A DNA stretch of 64,000 nucleotides from Gemmatimonadota bacterium (GCA_022710485.1 JAKLGU010000007.1:1-64000); one strand, 5' to 3'. Counted from the stretch's first letter, positions 39,601 through 47,977 are shown. Notes: generated by a model from the letters alone, not told the origin. Translations and numbers: made by a program.

Positions 39601-39968
39601 AGCTGGACATCTATCGCCGACTGGCGCGGGCGGGGTCATCTGGCGACATTCAGGGGCTTGGCGTGGAACTGCGGGAACGCTTCGGGCCGTTGCCGCCGGA
39701 GGCGGAAACCTTGCTGAACCTGAGCCGGTTGCGCGCGGTTGGCGCCCGGTTGGGGTTGCAGCACGTGGTGGCCCGTGGCGACGAGGCGCGACTCACCTTT
39801 CGCGCCGGGACCGCGCCCCGCATGGCCGGCCTGGCGGCGGCGCTCGATGACGTGCAGCTCGCCGCCGACGTGCGGCGGACGGTGCCGCTCTCCCTGCGCC
39901 TGACCCGCCTCGGCGGCGAAGCGTTGCTCCCCGCGCTGGTGCGCGCGCTCGAAATGGTCCGGGCCTAG
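36696..39968 (+). CDS. mfd: Transcription-repair coupling factor
   Basis: The 1090-residue protein shows the Mfd order: UvrB-homology N-terminal modules (about 1-330), the RNA-polymerase-interacting CarD-like domain (AGDYVVHLDHGIGIYRG, about 425-500), a SF2 translocase (Walker A GDVGYGKTE, DEEH box, TPIPRTLHL, GRVGRSHRRAYCYLL) and the C-terminal TRCF domain. Mfd displaces RNA polymerase stalled at lesions and recruits UvrA (gene at 1694-4495). ATG 36696 overlaps the BatA-like stop. The N-terminal part is slightly compact compared with E. coli Mfd (1148 residues). Confidence 0.97.
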   Translation: MTLSLILDTLDRTPTALDVAARLPARGSRLALGGLPGSSGAALVAWLARRFPDRLFAVMATTPAEAERWLSDLQRLTDVATALYPQREGLGEEEPHHEIAGERVETLQALVEGRIRILVTTARASVERTGVPAWLRAATLRLRPGGTDTAGLSAVVAALESMGYRRVPTVTEVAEFSVRGGIVDVYGFGMSTPARCEWWGDVLASLRGFDLTTQRSLEELDEVTVLPVGGAPRGTAAPEGGAPVRSSLLELLAADTLLVEEAEGPDADEVDRAWAEAEHHLELSRRMGEDVPGRGELYESPARWRERRAAFARILLREEAVDLQVGFLPPERIDREIPRLRALLAGGQPTLLLCDNEGQLERLEELLSEGHRGPHASMAVGALDGGFVMPALRVLTDHEIFRRARRLRRPRRYRQAAPTAATGALAAGDYVVHLDHGIGIYRGIDTITVGGGLLEVAVVEYEGGDRLNVPLYRLDQLERYRSAGEDGDRPPPKLHRLGGPAWKRTREKTRQAIRQMAAELLDLYARRTVQAGYAFPPDTKWQRELEASFLYEDTPDQKKAIEEVRRDMEQPVPMDRLLVGDVGYGKTEVAVRAAFKAVQGGKQVAVLVPTTILAEQHGRTFTERLADFPVKVEVLSRFRSAREQKAALARLASGETDVVIGTHRLLSPDVTFKDIGLLIVDEEHRFGVKHKERLKALRLAVDVLTMSATPIPRTLHLSLSGMRDLTQIETPPRDRSPILTFVEPWDDALLEEAFARELDRGGQVFMVHNRIETIDTYAARVRALAPRARVGVAHGQMPADELESVMQKFVAGELDILVSTMIVESGLDVPNANTMVVHDAHRFGLAQLYQLRGRVGRSHRRAYCYLLAPDEVDLLAEERLKVLEHNSDLGAGYRIALKDMELRGAGNLLGAEQSGHAHAVGFDLYMRWLEETVQSLRGKGGVEDPVPPEVVLDSPARLPDSYVADDESKLDIYRRLARAGSSGDIQGLGVELRERFGPLPPEAETLLNLSRLRAVGARLGLQHVVARGDEARLTFRAGTAPRMAGLAAALDDVQLAADVRRTVPLSLRLTRLGGEALLPALVRALEMVRA

Positions 39969-40000
39969 GGCCCGTGGTGAACTTCCAAACTGGAGAAATC

Positions 40001-41467
40001 ATGCGCAGGATCGTACTGGCAGCCAGCGTGCTCGTCCTCGCCGGCTGTTCGAACTTCGGCGACCTCTTCTCGGCGCACGCCGACGTGGCCGCCACCGCCG
40101 CCGGCCAGTCCCTCTCCGCCGAGCAGCTGGCGGCCATGATGGGCAAGGCCAAGGGCGCCCAGATGAACGCGGAAACCGCCGAGTTCATCGCCGGCGTCTG
40201 GAGCGACTACACGCTCTTCGCGCAGTCGGTCGCGCGGGGCACCCTCAAGACCGACTCGGCGACGGTGGCCACGGTCCTCTGGCCGCAGGTGGCCGAGGCG
40301 AAGGGCGCCATCTGGTACGACACCCTCGCCGCCCGGCGCGAGCAGGCGTCCCCGGCGTCGGCCGACAGTTCGTTCCTCGCGGACACGGTGCGCGCGCTGC
40401 AGCACATTCTCGTCAGCGTCCAGGCGACCGCCTCCCCCGAGGAGCGCGCCGCCGCCCGCAAGAAGGCGCAGCTCGCGCTGGCCCAGCTCCAGCAGGGCGC
40501 CAACTTCGAGCTGCTGGCCTCCCAGCTCTCCGACGACGCAGGCAGCAAGGTGAACGGCGGCTGGCTGCCGCCCGCCAAGCCCGGCGCCTACGTGACCGCG
40601 TTCGACTCGGCGGCGTGGCGGTTGGCCCCGGGGCAGATGACCGGCCTGGTCGAGACGCCCTTCGGCTACCACATCATCCGCCGTCCCACGATGACCGAGT
40701 CTCGCGACCGGGTGCTGGCCTACCTGACCCAGGACGCCGCGCGCCGCCTCGACAGCATCTACATGGACAGCCTGGCCATCCAGTACGACCTCGAGGTCTC
40801 CGCGGACGCCCCGGCCCTGATGCGCGCCGGCCTGGCCGACAAGAGCGGGATGCGCAAGTCCAAGAAGGCGATCTCCAAGTACACGGGCGGCAAGTTCACC
40901 GTCGGCGAATATCTCCGGTGGCTCAGCGCCCTGCCCCCGCAGTTCGGGGCTCAGGTCAAGGAAGCCAGCGACGAGCAGCTGACCCAGTTCGCCAGGGCGC
41001 TCTCGACCAACCAGCTCCTGCTGGCCCAGGCCGACTCCGCCGGCATCGTGCTGCCCGCCGACCAGTGGGCGGCCATGCAGGCGAGCTACGCCGGCGTGAT
41101 CGACACGCTCAAGCTCACCATCGGGCTCGGACCCGAGGTCACTGATTCCGCCGTGGCTCTCGCCGAGCGGGAGAAGGTGGCGCAGCTCCGCGTGGATGAC
41201 TTCTTCAACCAGGTGTTCGCCCAGACGGCGCGGCTCCGGCCGCTCCCCGGCGCGCTCGGGCAGGTGCTGCGGGACCAGGAAGGCGGCAAGATCATCCAGC
41301 CCGGGATTACGCGGGCGGTTGAAATGGCCGCGGCTGCCGCGGCGCTCAACGCACCGGGTGGTCCGGGTGGTCCGGGTGCCGGTGGCCCGCAGGGTGGACC
41401 TCCGCAGGGCGTGAGCCCGGCCGCCGGCCCACCGCCGGTAAGCGCGCCGCCGTCCAGCCAGCCGTAA
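40001..41467 (+). CDS. PpiC-type peptidyl-prolyl isomerase lipoprotein
   Basis: The 488-residue product starts with a clear lipoprotein signal (RRIVLAASVLVLAGC, Cys18 or so) and contains a parvulin domain (about 130-235) with ILVSVQATASPEER, NFELLASQLSDDAG, GGWLPP and TPFGYHIIRR. It would fold outer-membrane or exported proteins while tethered to a membrane. The C-terminal 35 residues are low-complexity Gly/Pro. ATG 40001 has GGAG 6 nt upstream; an in-frame GTG at 39974 would put nine residues before the signal. It is 32 bp downstream of mfd and overlaps surA at its stop (TAATG). Confidence 0.87.
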   Translation: MRRIVLAASVLVLAGCSNFGDLFSAHADVAATAAGQSLSAEQLAAMMGKAKGAQMNAETAEFIAGVWSDYTLFAQSVARGTLKTDSATVATVLWPQVAEAKGAIWYDTLAARREQASPASADSSFLADTVRALQHILVSVQATASPEERAAARKKAQLALAQLQQGANFELLASQLSDDAGSKVNGGWLPPAKPGAYVTAFDSAAWRLAPGQMTGLVETPFGYHIIRRPTMTESRDRVLAYLTQDAARRLDSIYMDSLAIQYDLEVSADAPALMRAGLADKSGMRKSKKAISKYTGGKFTVGEYLRWLSALPPQFGAQVKEASDEQLTQFARALSTNQLLLAQADSAGIVLPADQWAAMQASYAGVIDTLKLTIGLGPEVTDSAVALAEREKVAQLRVDDFFNQVFAQTARLRPLPGALGQVLRDQEGGKIIQPGITRAVEMAAAAAALNAPGGPGGPGAGGPQGGPPQGVSPAAGPPPVSAPPSSQP

Positions 41468-42780
41468 TGCGCGTCCCGTTCCTCCTCGCCGGGCTCACCC
41501 TCCTGGCGGCTGCCCCGGCAGCCGCACAGGGGCAGTCCGTCGTGGTGGACCGGGTCGTGGCGGTGGTCGGCAACAAGCCGTTGCTGGCCTCGCAGGTCGA
41601 CGAGGATCTCTTTGCCCGCCAGGCGCAGGGCGTCAAGCTGCCGGAGGGGGATTCCGCGGCCATGCACGCCCTCCGCATGGAGGTGTTGAACGACCTGATC
41701 AACCAGGAACTCCTGGTGCAGGAGGCGCTCCGGGACACCGCCATCAAGGTGACCGACCAGGAGGTGGCGGCGCGGGTCGAGCAGCAGGTCAAGCGGGTTC
41801 GCGCGGGGTTCACGAGCGAGGTGGACTACCGGAACGAGCTCAAGAAGGCGGGATTCGGCAGCCCCGAGGAATACCGGCGCTGGCTGACCGACCAGCAGCG
41901 GCGGCTCGCGCTGCAGGAGGCCCTGAAGACCGCCCTCCGAGACCAGGAAAAGCTCAAGCCCGTGGCGCCGACCGAACAGCAGATGAAGGACTTTTACGAG
42001 GCCCGGAAGGCGAGCCTCGGCAAGCGCCCGGCCACCATCTCCTTCCAGCAGATCGTCGTGGCGCCGAAGGCGGACTCCGCCTCGAAGGCACGGGCCTACG
42101 CCCTGGCGGACTCGATCGCAGTGGCGCTGCGCGAGGGGGCCGACTTCGCGACCGCCGCACGGCGGTTCTCCCAGGATCCCGGCTCCCGCGAGCAGGGCGG
42201 TGACCTCGGCTGGCTGCGACGCGGCCCGCCCCTCGCGCCGGAATTCGAGAAGGTGGCATTCCAGCTCAAGCCCGGAGTCATCTCCAATCCGGTGGAATCG
42301 CCGTTCGGCTTCCACATCATCCAGGTGAAGCGCGCCCAGCCCGCCGAAATCGACGTCCGGCACATCCTCATCATGCCGGCCATCACCGCCGCCGACGCCC
42401 AGGCGGCCCGTGACCTGGCCGACCAGGTGGCCATGGAGGCGCGGAACGGCGCGCCCTTCGATTCCCTCCAACGTGTGTACCACGACCAGGCGGAGGAGCG
42501 GGAGGCCAAGCAGGTGTCCCTCGCGCAGCTCCCGCCGGCGTACCAGCAGGGTCTCGCCACCGCCGATTCGGGCACCGTGGTGCCGGTCTTCGCCCTCGAG
42601 GCCCCCAACAACCGCAGCAAGTACGTGGTGGCGTATGTCACCGCACGGGTGGCGGAAGGGGAGATGGCCTACGAGGATGTCCGCGAGGCCATCCGCAACC
42701 TCTTGAGCACGCAGCTCGCGGAGGCCAGGTACGTCCAGCAGCTTCGCCGGTCGGCGCACGTCGAGGTGCGCGAACAGTGA
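41467..42780 (+). CDS. surA: SurA-like periplasmic chaperone/peptidyl-prolyl isomerase
   Basis: The 437-residue protein has a signal peptide (ending AAAQG), a SurA N-terminal chaperone region (VDRVVAVVGNKPLLASQVDEDL; about 25-175) and two parvulin domains, the first with SFQQIVVAPKAD and GGDLGWLRRG, the second with DVRHILIMPAI. SurA escorts outer-membrane proteins through the periplasm. It directly follows another parvulin lipoprotein and overlaps pdxA by 4 bp. A surA-pdxA neighbourhood is also found in Proteobacteria, which supports both calls. Confidence 0.92.
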   Translation: MRVPFLLAGLTLLAAAPAAAQGQSVVVDRVVAVVGNKPLLASQVDEDLFARQAQGVKLPEGDSAAMHALRMEVLNDLINQELLVQEALRDTAIKVTDQEVAARVEQQVKRVRAGFTSEVDYRNELKKAGFGSPEEYRRWLTDQQRRLALQEALKTALRDQEKLKPVAPTEQQMKDFYEARKASLGKRPATISFQQIVVAPKADSASKARAYALADSIAVALREGADFATAARRFSQDPGSREQGGDLGWLRRGPPLAPEFEKVAFQLKPGVISNPVESPFGFHIIQVKRAQPAEIDVRHILIMPAITAADAQAARDLADQVAMEARNGAPFDSLQRVYHDQAEEREAKQVSLAQLPPAYQQGLATADSGTVVPVFALEAPNNRSKYVVAYVTARVAEGEMAYEDVREAIRNLLSTQLAEARYVQQLRRSAHVEVREQ

Positions 42781-43730
42781 GGCCGCGGATCGCCGTCACC
42801 CTCGGCGATCCTCGCGGGATCGGGCCCGAAGTCGTCGCCCGCGCCCTCGATACTCCCGTCGACGCCGAGGTGACGATTCTCGGTGCGGACGACCAGGTCG
42901 GGGCGGTGCGGGCCGACCATCACATCGGGCTGGGCACGTGGGGCCTGGGCTCGGGGGAAAACCTCCCCGCGAGCCCGGGCCCTTCGCGCATGGTGCGGGC
43001 CGGGCGGATCGCCGGGCACGCGATCGAGCGGGCGGCCGCGCTCGCCATGGCCGGTGAGGTGGACGCCATCGTGACCGGACCGGTCCACAAGCACGCCCTC
43101 CACCAGGCGGGGTTTCCCTGGCCGGGTCACACCGAGTGGCTCGCCGAGCTCGCGGGCGGCGTCGATGTGGCCATGATGCTCGCCTCCGAGCGGCTCCGGG
43201 TGGTACTGGTCACCACCCACGTCGCGCTCCGGGACGTGCCCTCGCTCGTCACGCAGGAGCGCGTGCTCCGCGCGGGGCGGATCACGCAGCGGGCGCTGCG
43301 GGAGTGGTTCGGGGTGGCCGAGCCGCGGCTGGCGGTCTGCGCCCTGAACCCGCATGCGGGGGAGGGGGGGCTCTTCGGCGACGAGGAGGAGCGGGTGCTG
43401 CGGCCGGCGGCGAAGGCGCTCGGCGCCGTGGGGCCGCTGCCGGCGGACACGGTGTTCGTGCGCGCCATGCGGGGGGAGTTCGACGCCGTCCTGGCCCCGT
43501 ATCACGACGTGGGGATGACGGCCATCAAGGTGGCGTCGTTCGGCAGCGCGGTGAACGTCACGCTCGGCCTGCCCTTTCCCCGCACCAGTCCCGACCATGG
43601 CACCGCGCTGGACATTGCGGGGACGGGGCGGGCGGACCCGGCGAGCATGCGGGCGGCGATCGAACTGGCGGTCCAACTTGCCAGGAAAGCAGTCCTCAGT
43701 CCTTCTTCTTCTCCTCCACCGTCATCCTGA
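42777..43730 (+). CDS. pdxA: 4-hydroxythreonine-4-phosphate dehydrogenase
   Basis: The 317-residue protein begins RIAVTLGDPRGIGPEV and has the metal and substrate motifs TGPVHKHALHQAGFPWPGHTEWLAEL, YHDVGMTAIKV and VNVTLGLPFPRTSPDHGTALDIAG. It oxidises 4-hydroxythreonine-4-phosphate in the DXP-dependent pathway to pyridoxal phosphate. GTG 42777 overlaps the surA stop. Its 3' end overlaps the convergent CNNM-type gene by 35 bp, so the C-terminus may be slightly longer than homologues. Confidence 0.96.
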   Translation: MRPRIAVTLGDPRGIGPEVVARALDTPVDAEVTILGADDQVGAVRADHHIGLGTWGLGSGENLPASPGPSRMVRAGRIAGHAIERAAALAMAGEVDAIVTGPVHKHALHQAGFPWPGHTEWLAELAGGVDVAMMLASERLRVVLVTTHVALRDVPSLVTQERVLRAGRITQRALREWFGVAEPRLAVCALNPHAGEGGLFGDEEERVLRPAAKALGAVGPLPADTVFVRAMRGEFDAVLAPYHDVGMTAIKVASFGSAVNVTLGLPFPRTSPDHGTALDIAGTGRADPASMRAAIELAVQLARKAVLSPSSSPPPSS

Positions 43731-45018
43731 CCTCGCTGACCCTCCGCCCCTCCATCGACACGATCTCGAAGGTCCTCGGCCCCACCACGATCCGGTCGCC
43801 CACCCGGGGCAGGCGCCCCAGCTCGCCGAAGAGGAAGCCGCCCAGCGTCGTGTAGTTGCGGTCGTCGAGGTCGGCGTCCCAGGTGGCGTTGAACTCGGAC
43901 AGGGTCATGGCCCCGTCGAGGAGCGGCGCGCCGCCGCCGGCGGGCGCCGCCTCCTCCGGCACGTCGTGCTCGTCGAAGATCTCGCCGACGATCTCCTCCA
44001 GCAGGTCCTCCATCGTCACCAACCCCGCCGTGCCGCCGTACTCGTCGAGCACCACCGCCAGGTGGGTCTTGAGCCGCTTCATGTCGGTCAGCACGTCCTC
44101 GACCTCTCGCGTGCCGGGGACGAAGAGCGGGTCCCGGCGAATGCTCGCCACCGTGGCGGACGGATCGGCCCGAAGGGCACGCAGCACGTCCTTGGCCAGC
44201 ACGACGCCGACGATCTCGTCGAGGCTCGTCACGTACACCGGGTAGCGGGAGCGCCCCGCCTCCGCAATGACGTCGGCGGCCTCGGTGACGGGCAGGTCGG
44301 CGGCGAGTGCAACGATCTGGGTGCGGGGCGTCATCACTTCCTCGGCGGTCTTCTCGCTGAATTCGAAGACTCCCTCGAGGAGGCGGGCGTCCTGGGTCTC
44401 CATCGAGCCGCCGCTCTGGCTCTGCTCGACGAGCATCCGGATTTCCTCGGTCGAGTGGAGGCGCTCGTGGTCGCCCCGCGGCTTGATCTTGGCCAGGCCG
44501 AGCAGCCAGTTGGCGGTGCCATTGAGGAGGGAGATGGGGCCGGCCATGAGCCAGCTGAACCCGATGAGGGGGCCGGCCACCCAGCGGCTGACGTCCTCGG
44601 GGTAGAGCAGGGCCAGGGACTTCGGCACCAGCTCGCCCAAAACGATATGGAGCGCGGTGATGATGGCGAAGGCGGTGGCGGCCGAGACGGCGTGGGTGGT
44701 CCAGACCGCGGCCGTCTCGGGGAGGAAGGCGAAGAGCCCGTCCAGGAGGCCCGCCAGGGCAGGCTTCCCGATCCAGCCCAGCCCGAGCGAGGCCAGGGTG
44801 ATCCCGAGCTGGGTGGCCGAGATGTAGCGGTCGAGGGACCGGACCGCCCGGCGGGCCAGGACGGCCTTCCGGTCGCCGGCCAGCGCCATTTCGTCGAGCC
44901 GGGTGCGCCGGGCGCCGACGAGGGCAAATTCGGCGGCGACGAAGTAGGCGTTGGCCAGGACGAGGAGCACCACGGCCAGGAGGCCGGTGCCGATCGACGG
45001 GGAGGAGGTCGGGTCCAT
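43696..45018 (-). CDS. CNNM/CorC-HlyC family membrane protein with CBS pair
   Basis: The 440-residue protein has an N-terminal CNNM (DUF21) domain with about four helices (residues 10-200; NAYFVAAEFALVGARRTRL is the hallmark), a CBS pair (about 220-345; MTPRTQIVAL, TRYPVY-like SRYPVYV, KDVLRAL) and a C-terminal CorC_HlyC domain (GGTAGLVTMEDLLEEIVGEI). The family mediates Mg/Co homeostasis. ATG 45018 lies 6 nt after a TACCTT -10 box. It is divergent from typA and convergent with pdxA. Confidence 0.92.
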   Translation of the reverse strand: MDPTSSPSIGTGLLAVVLLVLANAYFVAAEFALVGARRTRLDEMALAGDRKAVLARRAVRSLDRYISATQLGITLASLGLGWIGKPALAGLLDGLFAFLPETAAVWTTHAVSAATAFAIITALHIVLGELVPKSLALLYPEDVSRWVAGPLIGFSWLMAGPISLLNGTANWLLGLAKIKPRGDHERLHSTEEIRMLVEQSQSGGSMETQDARLLEGVFEFSEKTAEEVMTPRTQIVALAADLPVTEAADVIAEAGRSRYPVYVTSLDEIVGVVLAKDVLRALRADPSATVASIRRDPLFVPGTREVEDVLTDMKRLKTHLAVVLDEYGGTAGLVTMEDLLEEIVGEIFDEHDVPEEAAPAGGGAPLLDGAMTLSEFNATWDADLDDRNYTTLGGFLFGELGRLPRVGDRIVVGPRTFEIVSMEGRRVSEVRMTVEEKKKD

Positions 45019-45030
45019 GGGGACAAGGTA
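45019..45030 (-). promoter_or_regulatory. Putative leaderless promoter of the CNNM gene
   Basis: On the minus strand TACCTT (45030-45025) is 6 nt before ATG 45018. The same hexamer at the same distance precedes the small exported protein at 47609. No good -35 is visible. Confidence 0.5.
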
Positions 45031-45086
45031 GTGGCGCTCCCGGTGCCCCGCGAGGTTTCCGGGCCCCTGCGGGGGTGTCCGGACCA

Positions 45087-45115
45087 TTGCTCCTGCCCCG
45101 GGACTCCACTATATA
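45087..45115 (+). promoter_or_regulatory. Promoter of typA
   Basis: TTGCTC (45087-45092), a 17-bp spacer and TATATA (45110-45115) form a good sigma70-type promoter. The leader would be about 55 nt and contains purine-rich ribosome-binding sequences (GAGGTG and AGGGG) before ATG 45177. Confidence 0.65.
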
Positions 45116-45176
45116 TGCCGCCGAAGGCAGGGGGGGGTGAGGTCGAGTGGGAGTCATGCGAGAGGTGCAGGGGCCA

Positions 45177-47039
45177 ATGGCAGGTACAGAGCAGATCCGG
45201 AACATCGCAATTATCGCGCACGTCGACCACGGCAAGACGACGTTGGTGGACAAGATGCTTCGCCAGGCTGGTGCCTTCCGGGCCAACCAGCAGGTGGATG
45301 AGCGCGTCATGGACTCGAACCCGCTCGAGCGGGAGCGGGGCATCACCATCCTGGCCAAGAACACGGCCGTGCGGTGGAAGGGCGTCAAGATCAACATCGT
45401 GGACACCCCCGGCCACGCCGATTTCGGCGGCGAAGTCGAGCGGATCCTGCGGATGGTAGACGGCGTCCTGATCCTTGTGGACGCCGCCGAGGGGCCGATG
45501 CCGCAGACGCGGTTCGTGACCCGGAAGGCGCTGGCGCTCGGGCTCCGGCCCATCGTGGCCATCAACAAGATCGACCGGCCCGACGCCGAGCCGATGCGGG
45601 TGCACGACGAAGTCCTGGGGCTGTTCATCGACCTCGAGGCGAGCCACGAGCAGCTCGACGCGCCGTTCCTGTACACGTCGAGCCGGCACGGCACAGCCAC
45701 GACGGAGCTCGACCAGCCAGGCCCCGACCTGGCCCCGCTCTTCGACGCGATCCTGGCCCACGTGCCGCCGCCGAAGAGCGACGCGAGCGGGCCGTTCCAG
45801 ATGCTCATCTCCACCCTCGACTTCACCACCTTCCTGGGGCGAATGGGGATCGGGCGGATCGAGCGGGGGACGCTGAAGGTGGGCGACCAGGTGGCGCTCC
45901 TCCCGATCGGTGCGCCGGGCATGGTCGGGCCGGAGGAGGGGATCGAGCGGAGCCGGATCACCAAGCTCTACACGTTCGACGGGCTCCACCGGGTGGAGGT
46001 CCAGGAGGCGGTGGCAGGCGACATCGTGGTGCTGGCCGGGCTCGAGGGGATCGAGATCGGCCGCACGGTCACCGCGATGGACGTTCCGGAGCGGATGGAG
46101 GGGATCGCGGTCGAGGAGCCCACCATCTCGGTGGACTTCATCGTCAACAACAGCCCCTTCGCCGGCCGGGAGGGGAAGTTCGTCACCAGCAGGCAGGTTC
46201 GGGACCGGCTCTTCAAGGAGCTGGAGCGGAACGTGGCGCTCAAGGTGGAGCCGACGGAGAGCCCGGACACGCACACGGTGTCGGGCCGCGGGGAGCTCCA
46301 CCTGGCCATCCTGATGGAGACGATGCGGCGCGAGGGGTTCGAGTTCCAGGTGTCGCGGCCGCGGGTCATCACCAAGATCGGCCCCAACGGGGAGCGGCTG
46401 GAGCCGTACGAGGAGTTGATGATCGATGTGCCCGAGGACTACATGGGCGCGGTCATCGAGAAGCTCGGCCCCCGGCGCAGCGAAATGACCGAGATGAAGA
46501 ACCCGGGGCAGGGCATGGTGCGGATGGTGTTCCGGATCCCGGCGCGCGGCCTCTTCGGCTACCGCTCGGAGTTCCTGACCGACACCCGCGGCACCGGCCT
46601 GATCCACCACCGGTTCCTCGACTACGGGCCCTGGGCGGGACCGCTGGCGGGCCGGAAGCGCGGTGTGCTGGTGGCGGACCGTGAGGGGAGCGTGGTGGCC
46701 TTTGCCCTCGGCAACCTGCAGGAGCGGGCGCAGATGTTCGTGGCCCCCGGAGACCACGTGTACGAGGGGATGATCGCGGGCGAGAACAGCCGCCCGGGAG
46801 ACCTCGACGTGAACGTCACGAAGGAGAAGAAGCTCTCGAACATGCGGACGACGGCCACCGACGACAACATCGCCCTGGAGCCGCCGCGGGACATCACGCT
46901 GGAGTACGGCCTCGAGTACATCGAGGAGGACGAACTGATCGAAGTCACGCCGAAGACGATCCGGCTCCGGAAGCGGGCGCTCTCGGCCATCGACCGCAAG
47001 CGCGCCAGCCGGGCCAGTCGCGTCGCGGACGCATCCTGA
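45177..47039 (+). CDS. typA: Ribosome-associated GTPase TypA/BipA
   Basis: The 620-residue translational GTPase has G1 AHVDHGKTT, RGITILAKNTAV, G3 DTPGHADFGGE and G4 NKIDRPDA, domain II, EF-G-like domains III and V and the TypA-specific C-terminal domain (GPWAGPLAGRKRGVLVADREG, VRTT-like SNMRTTATDDN). BipA assists 50S assembly and stress or cold adaptation. Three in-frame starts exist (GTG 45147, ATG 45156, ATG 45177); 45177 has ribosome-binding purines at good spacing and enters homology at once (MAGTEQIRNIAIIAHVD). Confidence 0.96.
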   Translation: MAGTEQIRNIAIIAHVDHGKTTLVDKMLRQAGAFRANQQVDERVMDSNPLERERGITILAKNTAVRWKGVKINIVDTPGHADFGGEVERILRMVDGVLILVDAAEGPMPQTRFVTRKALALGLRPIVAINKIDRPDAEPMRVHDEVLGLFIDLEASHEQLDAPFLYTSSRHGTATTELDQPGPDLAPLFDAILAHVPPPKSDASGPFQMLISTLDFTTFLGRMGIGRIERGTLKVGDQVALLPIGAPGMVGPEEGIERSRITKLYTFDGLHRVEVQEAVAGDIVVLAGLEGIEIGRTVTAMDVPERMEGIAVEEPTISVDFIVNNSPFAGREGKFVTSRQVRDRLFKELERNVALKVEPTESPDTHTVSGRGELHLAILMETMRREGFEFQVSRPRVITKIGPNGERLEPYEELMIDVPEDYMGAVIEKLGPRRSEMTEMKNPGQGMVRMVFRIPARGLFGYRSEFLTDTRGTGLIHHRFLDYGPWAGPLAGRKRGVLVADREGSVVAFALGNLQERAQMFVAPGDHVYEGMIAGENSRPGDLDVNVTKEKKLSNMRTTATDDNIALEPPRDITLEYGLEYIEEDELIEVTPKTIRLRKRALSAIDRKRASRASRVADAS

Positions 47040-47082
47040 GCGTAGCGCCATGCCAGACAGTCACTTTTCGCCGGAGGAAACC

Positions 47083-47325
47083 ATGTGGGCCTGGGAGACG
47101 TCGACCGCGGCCGTGACGATGCGGCGGCGATTTGATGAGGACGCCGACGAGTTCGAGGATGATGGCTTCAGTTTTGAGGAAGAGGAAGACGAGGACGAGC
47201 TCGACGACGAGGATCTCGACGGCGAGGAGAAGGACGAGGACGACATCGACGACGAGGAGTTCGACATCGATGAAGACGAGGACGCCCGCCCGCGGCGCAA
47301 GCGCGGCGCGGAATGGGACGAATAG
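47083..47325 (+). CDS. Small hyperacidic protein
   Basis: An ATG at 47083 with a strong Shine-Dalgarno (GGAGG at 47073-47077, 5-nt spacing) begins an 80-residue protein: a short aromatic N-terminus (MWAWETSTAAV), then about 50 residues almost wholly Asp/Glu, ending in a basic patch (RPRRKRGAEWDE). I know no family with this exact plan; RpoE (delta) of Firmicutes and other DNA-mimic-like acidic tails are only compositional analogues. It lies 43 bp downstream of typA and may be co-transcribed. An in-frame ATG at 47050 gives a longer form but lacks a good binding site. Confidence 0.6.
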   Translation: MWAWETSTAAVTMRRRFDEDADEFEDDGFSFEEEEDEDELDDEDLDGEEKDEDDIDDEEFDIDEDEDARPRRKRGAEWDE

Positions 47326-47345
47326 CGCCCCGGGGTCCGAAAACG

Positions 47346-47374
47346 TTGCGCCGGCCCTGAGGGGCCGTTATCCT
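47346..47374 (+). promoter_or_regulatory. Promoter of tRNA-Ile
   Basis: TTGCGC (47346-47351), a 17-bp spacer and TATCCT (47369-47374) lie about 38 bp before the mature tRNA 5' end. The GC-rich hairpin GGCCCTGAGGGGCC falls within the spacer. Confidence 0.6.
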
Positions 47375-47411
47375 ACCGCCTCCCCGGGCCGGCCGAAGTG
47401 GCTGCCTGCGA

Positions 47412-47485
<74 letters not shown>

Positions 47486-47501
47486 CTATCGAGAACCAGT
47501 G

Positions 47502-47537
47502 ACCCCGCAACAGCTTAGGTGCTGAAGCGGGGTTTCT
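47502..47537 (+). terminator. Rho-independent terminator after tRNA-Ile
   Basis: Stem ACCCCGC (47502-47508) pairs with GCGGGGT (47527-47533), with an inner CAGC/GCTG stem, followed by TTCTGTG. It lies 16 bp after the tRNA and separates it from the metal-efflux operon. Confidence 0.75.
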
Positions 47538-47596
47538 GTGTGCAGAGTCCTTAGATCTTCACCGGGGCTTCACTGGCAGTTCACGGTCCCTCGACC

Positions 47597-47602
47597 TACC
47601 TT
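47597..47602 (+). promoter_or_regulatory. -10 box of the first metal-efflux operon
   Basis: TACCTT lies 6 nt before ATG 47609; TGGCAG (47574-47579) is a weak -35 at 17 bp. No dyad typical of MerR-type metal promoters is evident. Confidence 0.5.
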
Positions 47603-47608
47603 CCACAC

Positions 47609-47977
47609 ATGATCTGGCGCAGGTTGGTCTCCGGAGTCCTCACGCTGATCGCGGTCCAGTACGCCGCGGTCGGCGCGGGAGCTTCCTGTACCGCAGACCA
47701 CTCCCGCGTCACTCCCGATTCGCCCACCCACGCGGAGCATGCGGGCACCAGTTCCTCCGTTCCCGCGGCCCCATGCTCGCCTGACGCACAGCTTCCCGCC
47801 CACCAGCATTCTCCAACAGGCTGCATGGCCATGATCGGGTGCTCGGCGATCGGGGTGGCCGCCGTCGTCAGCTCTCCACTTTCCGTGGCGCCGTTCACCA
47901 CAGTGGCGCCGGTTCGGACCATCTCGACCCTTCATTCAGTACGCACTCCGCCGGACACACCCCCTCCCATAGCCTGA
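47609..47977 (+). CDS. Small exported Cys/His-containing protein heading the Cu/Ag efflux operon
   Basis: The 122-residue product has an N-terminal hydrophobic export signal (VSGVLTLIAVQYAAVGAGA), then Cys and His residues likely to face the periplasm (SCTADHS, PCSPDAQ, AHQHS, GCMAMIGC) and a proline-rich C-terminus ending PPPIA. I recognise no named family with confidence; DUF2946-like small proteins of copper operons are a functional analogue. Its position ahead of channel, adaptor, RND pump and Cu-type ATPase suggests a periplasmic metal-binding or sensing role. Its stop region carries a 16-nt string also found at 57994-58009. Confidence 0.6.
   Translation: MIWRRLVSGVLTLIAVQYAAVGAGASCTADHSRVTPDSPTHAEHAGTSSSVPAAPCSPDAQLPAHQHSPTGCMAMIGCSAIGVAAVVSSPLSVAPFTTVAPVRTISTLHSVRTPPDTPPPIA

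Noticed and set aside
41356-41420. GGTCCGGGT direct repeats as a mobile or regulatory repeat
   Set aside because: They encode the Gly/Pro-rich tail of the PpiC lipoprotein in frame; simple coding low complexity.
47061-47300. Ser-rich minus-strand frame opposite the acidic protein
   Set aside because: Ser runs are the expected antisense of Asp/Glu codons; the plus-strand frame has a strong Shine-Dalgarno.
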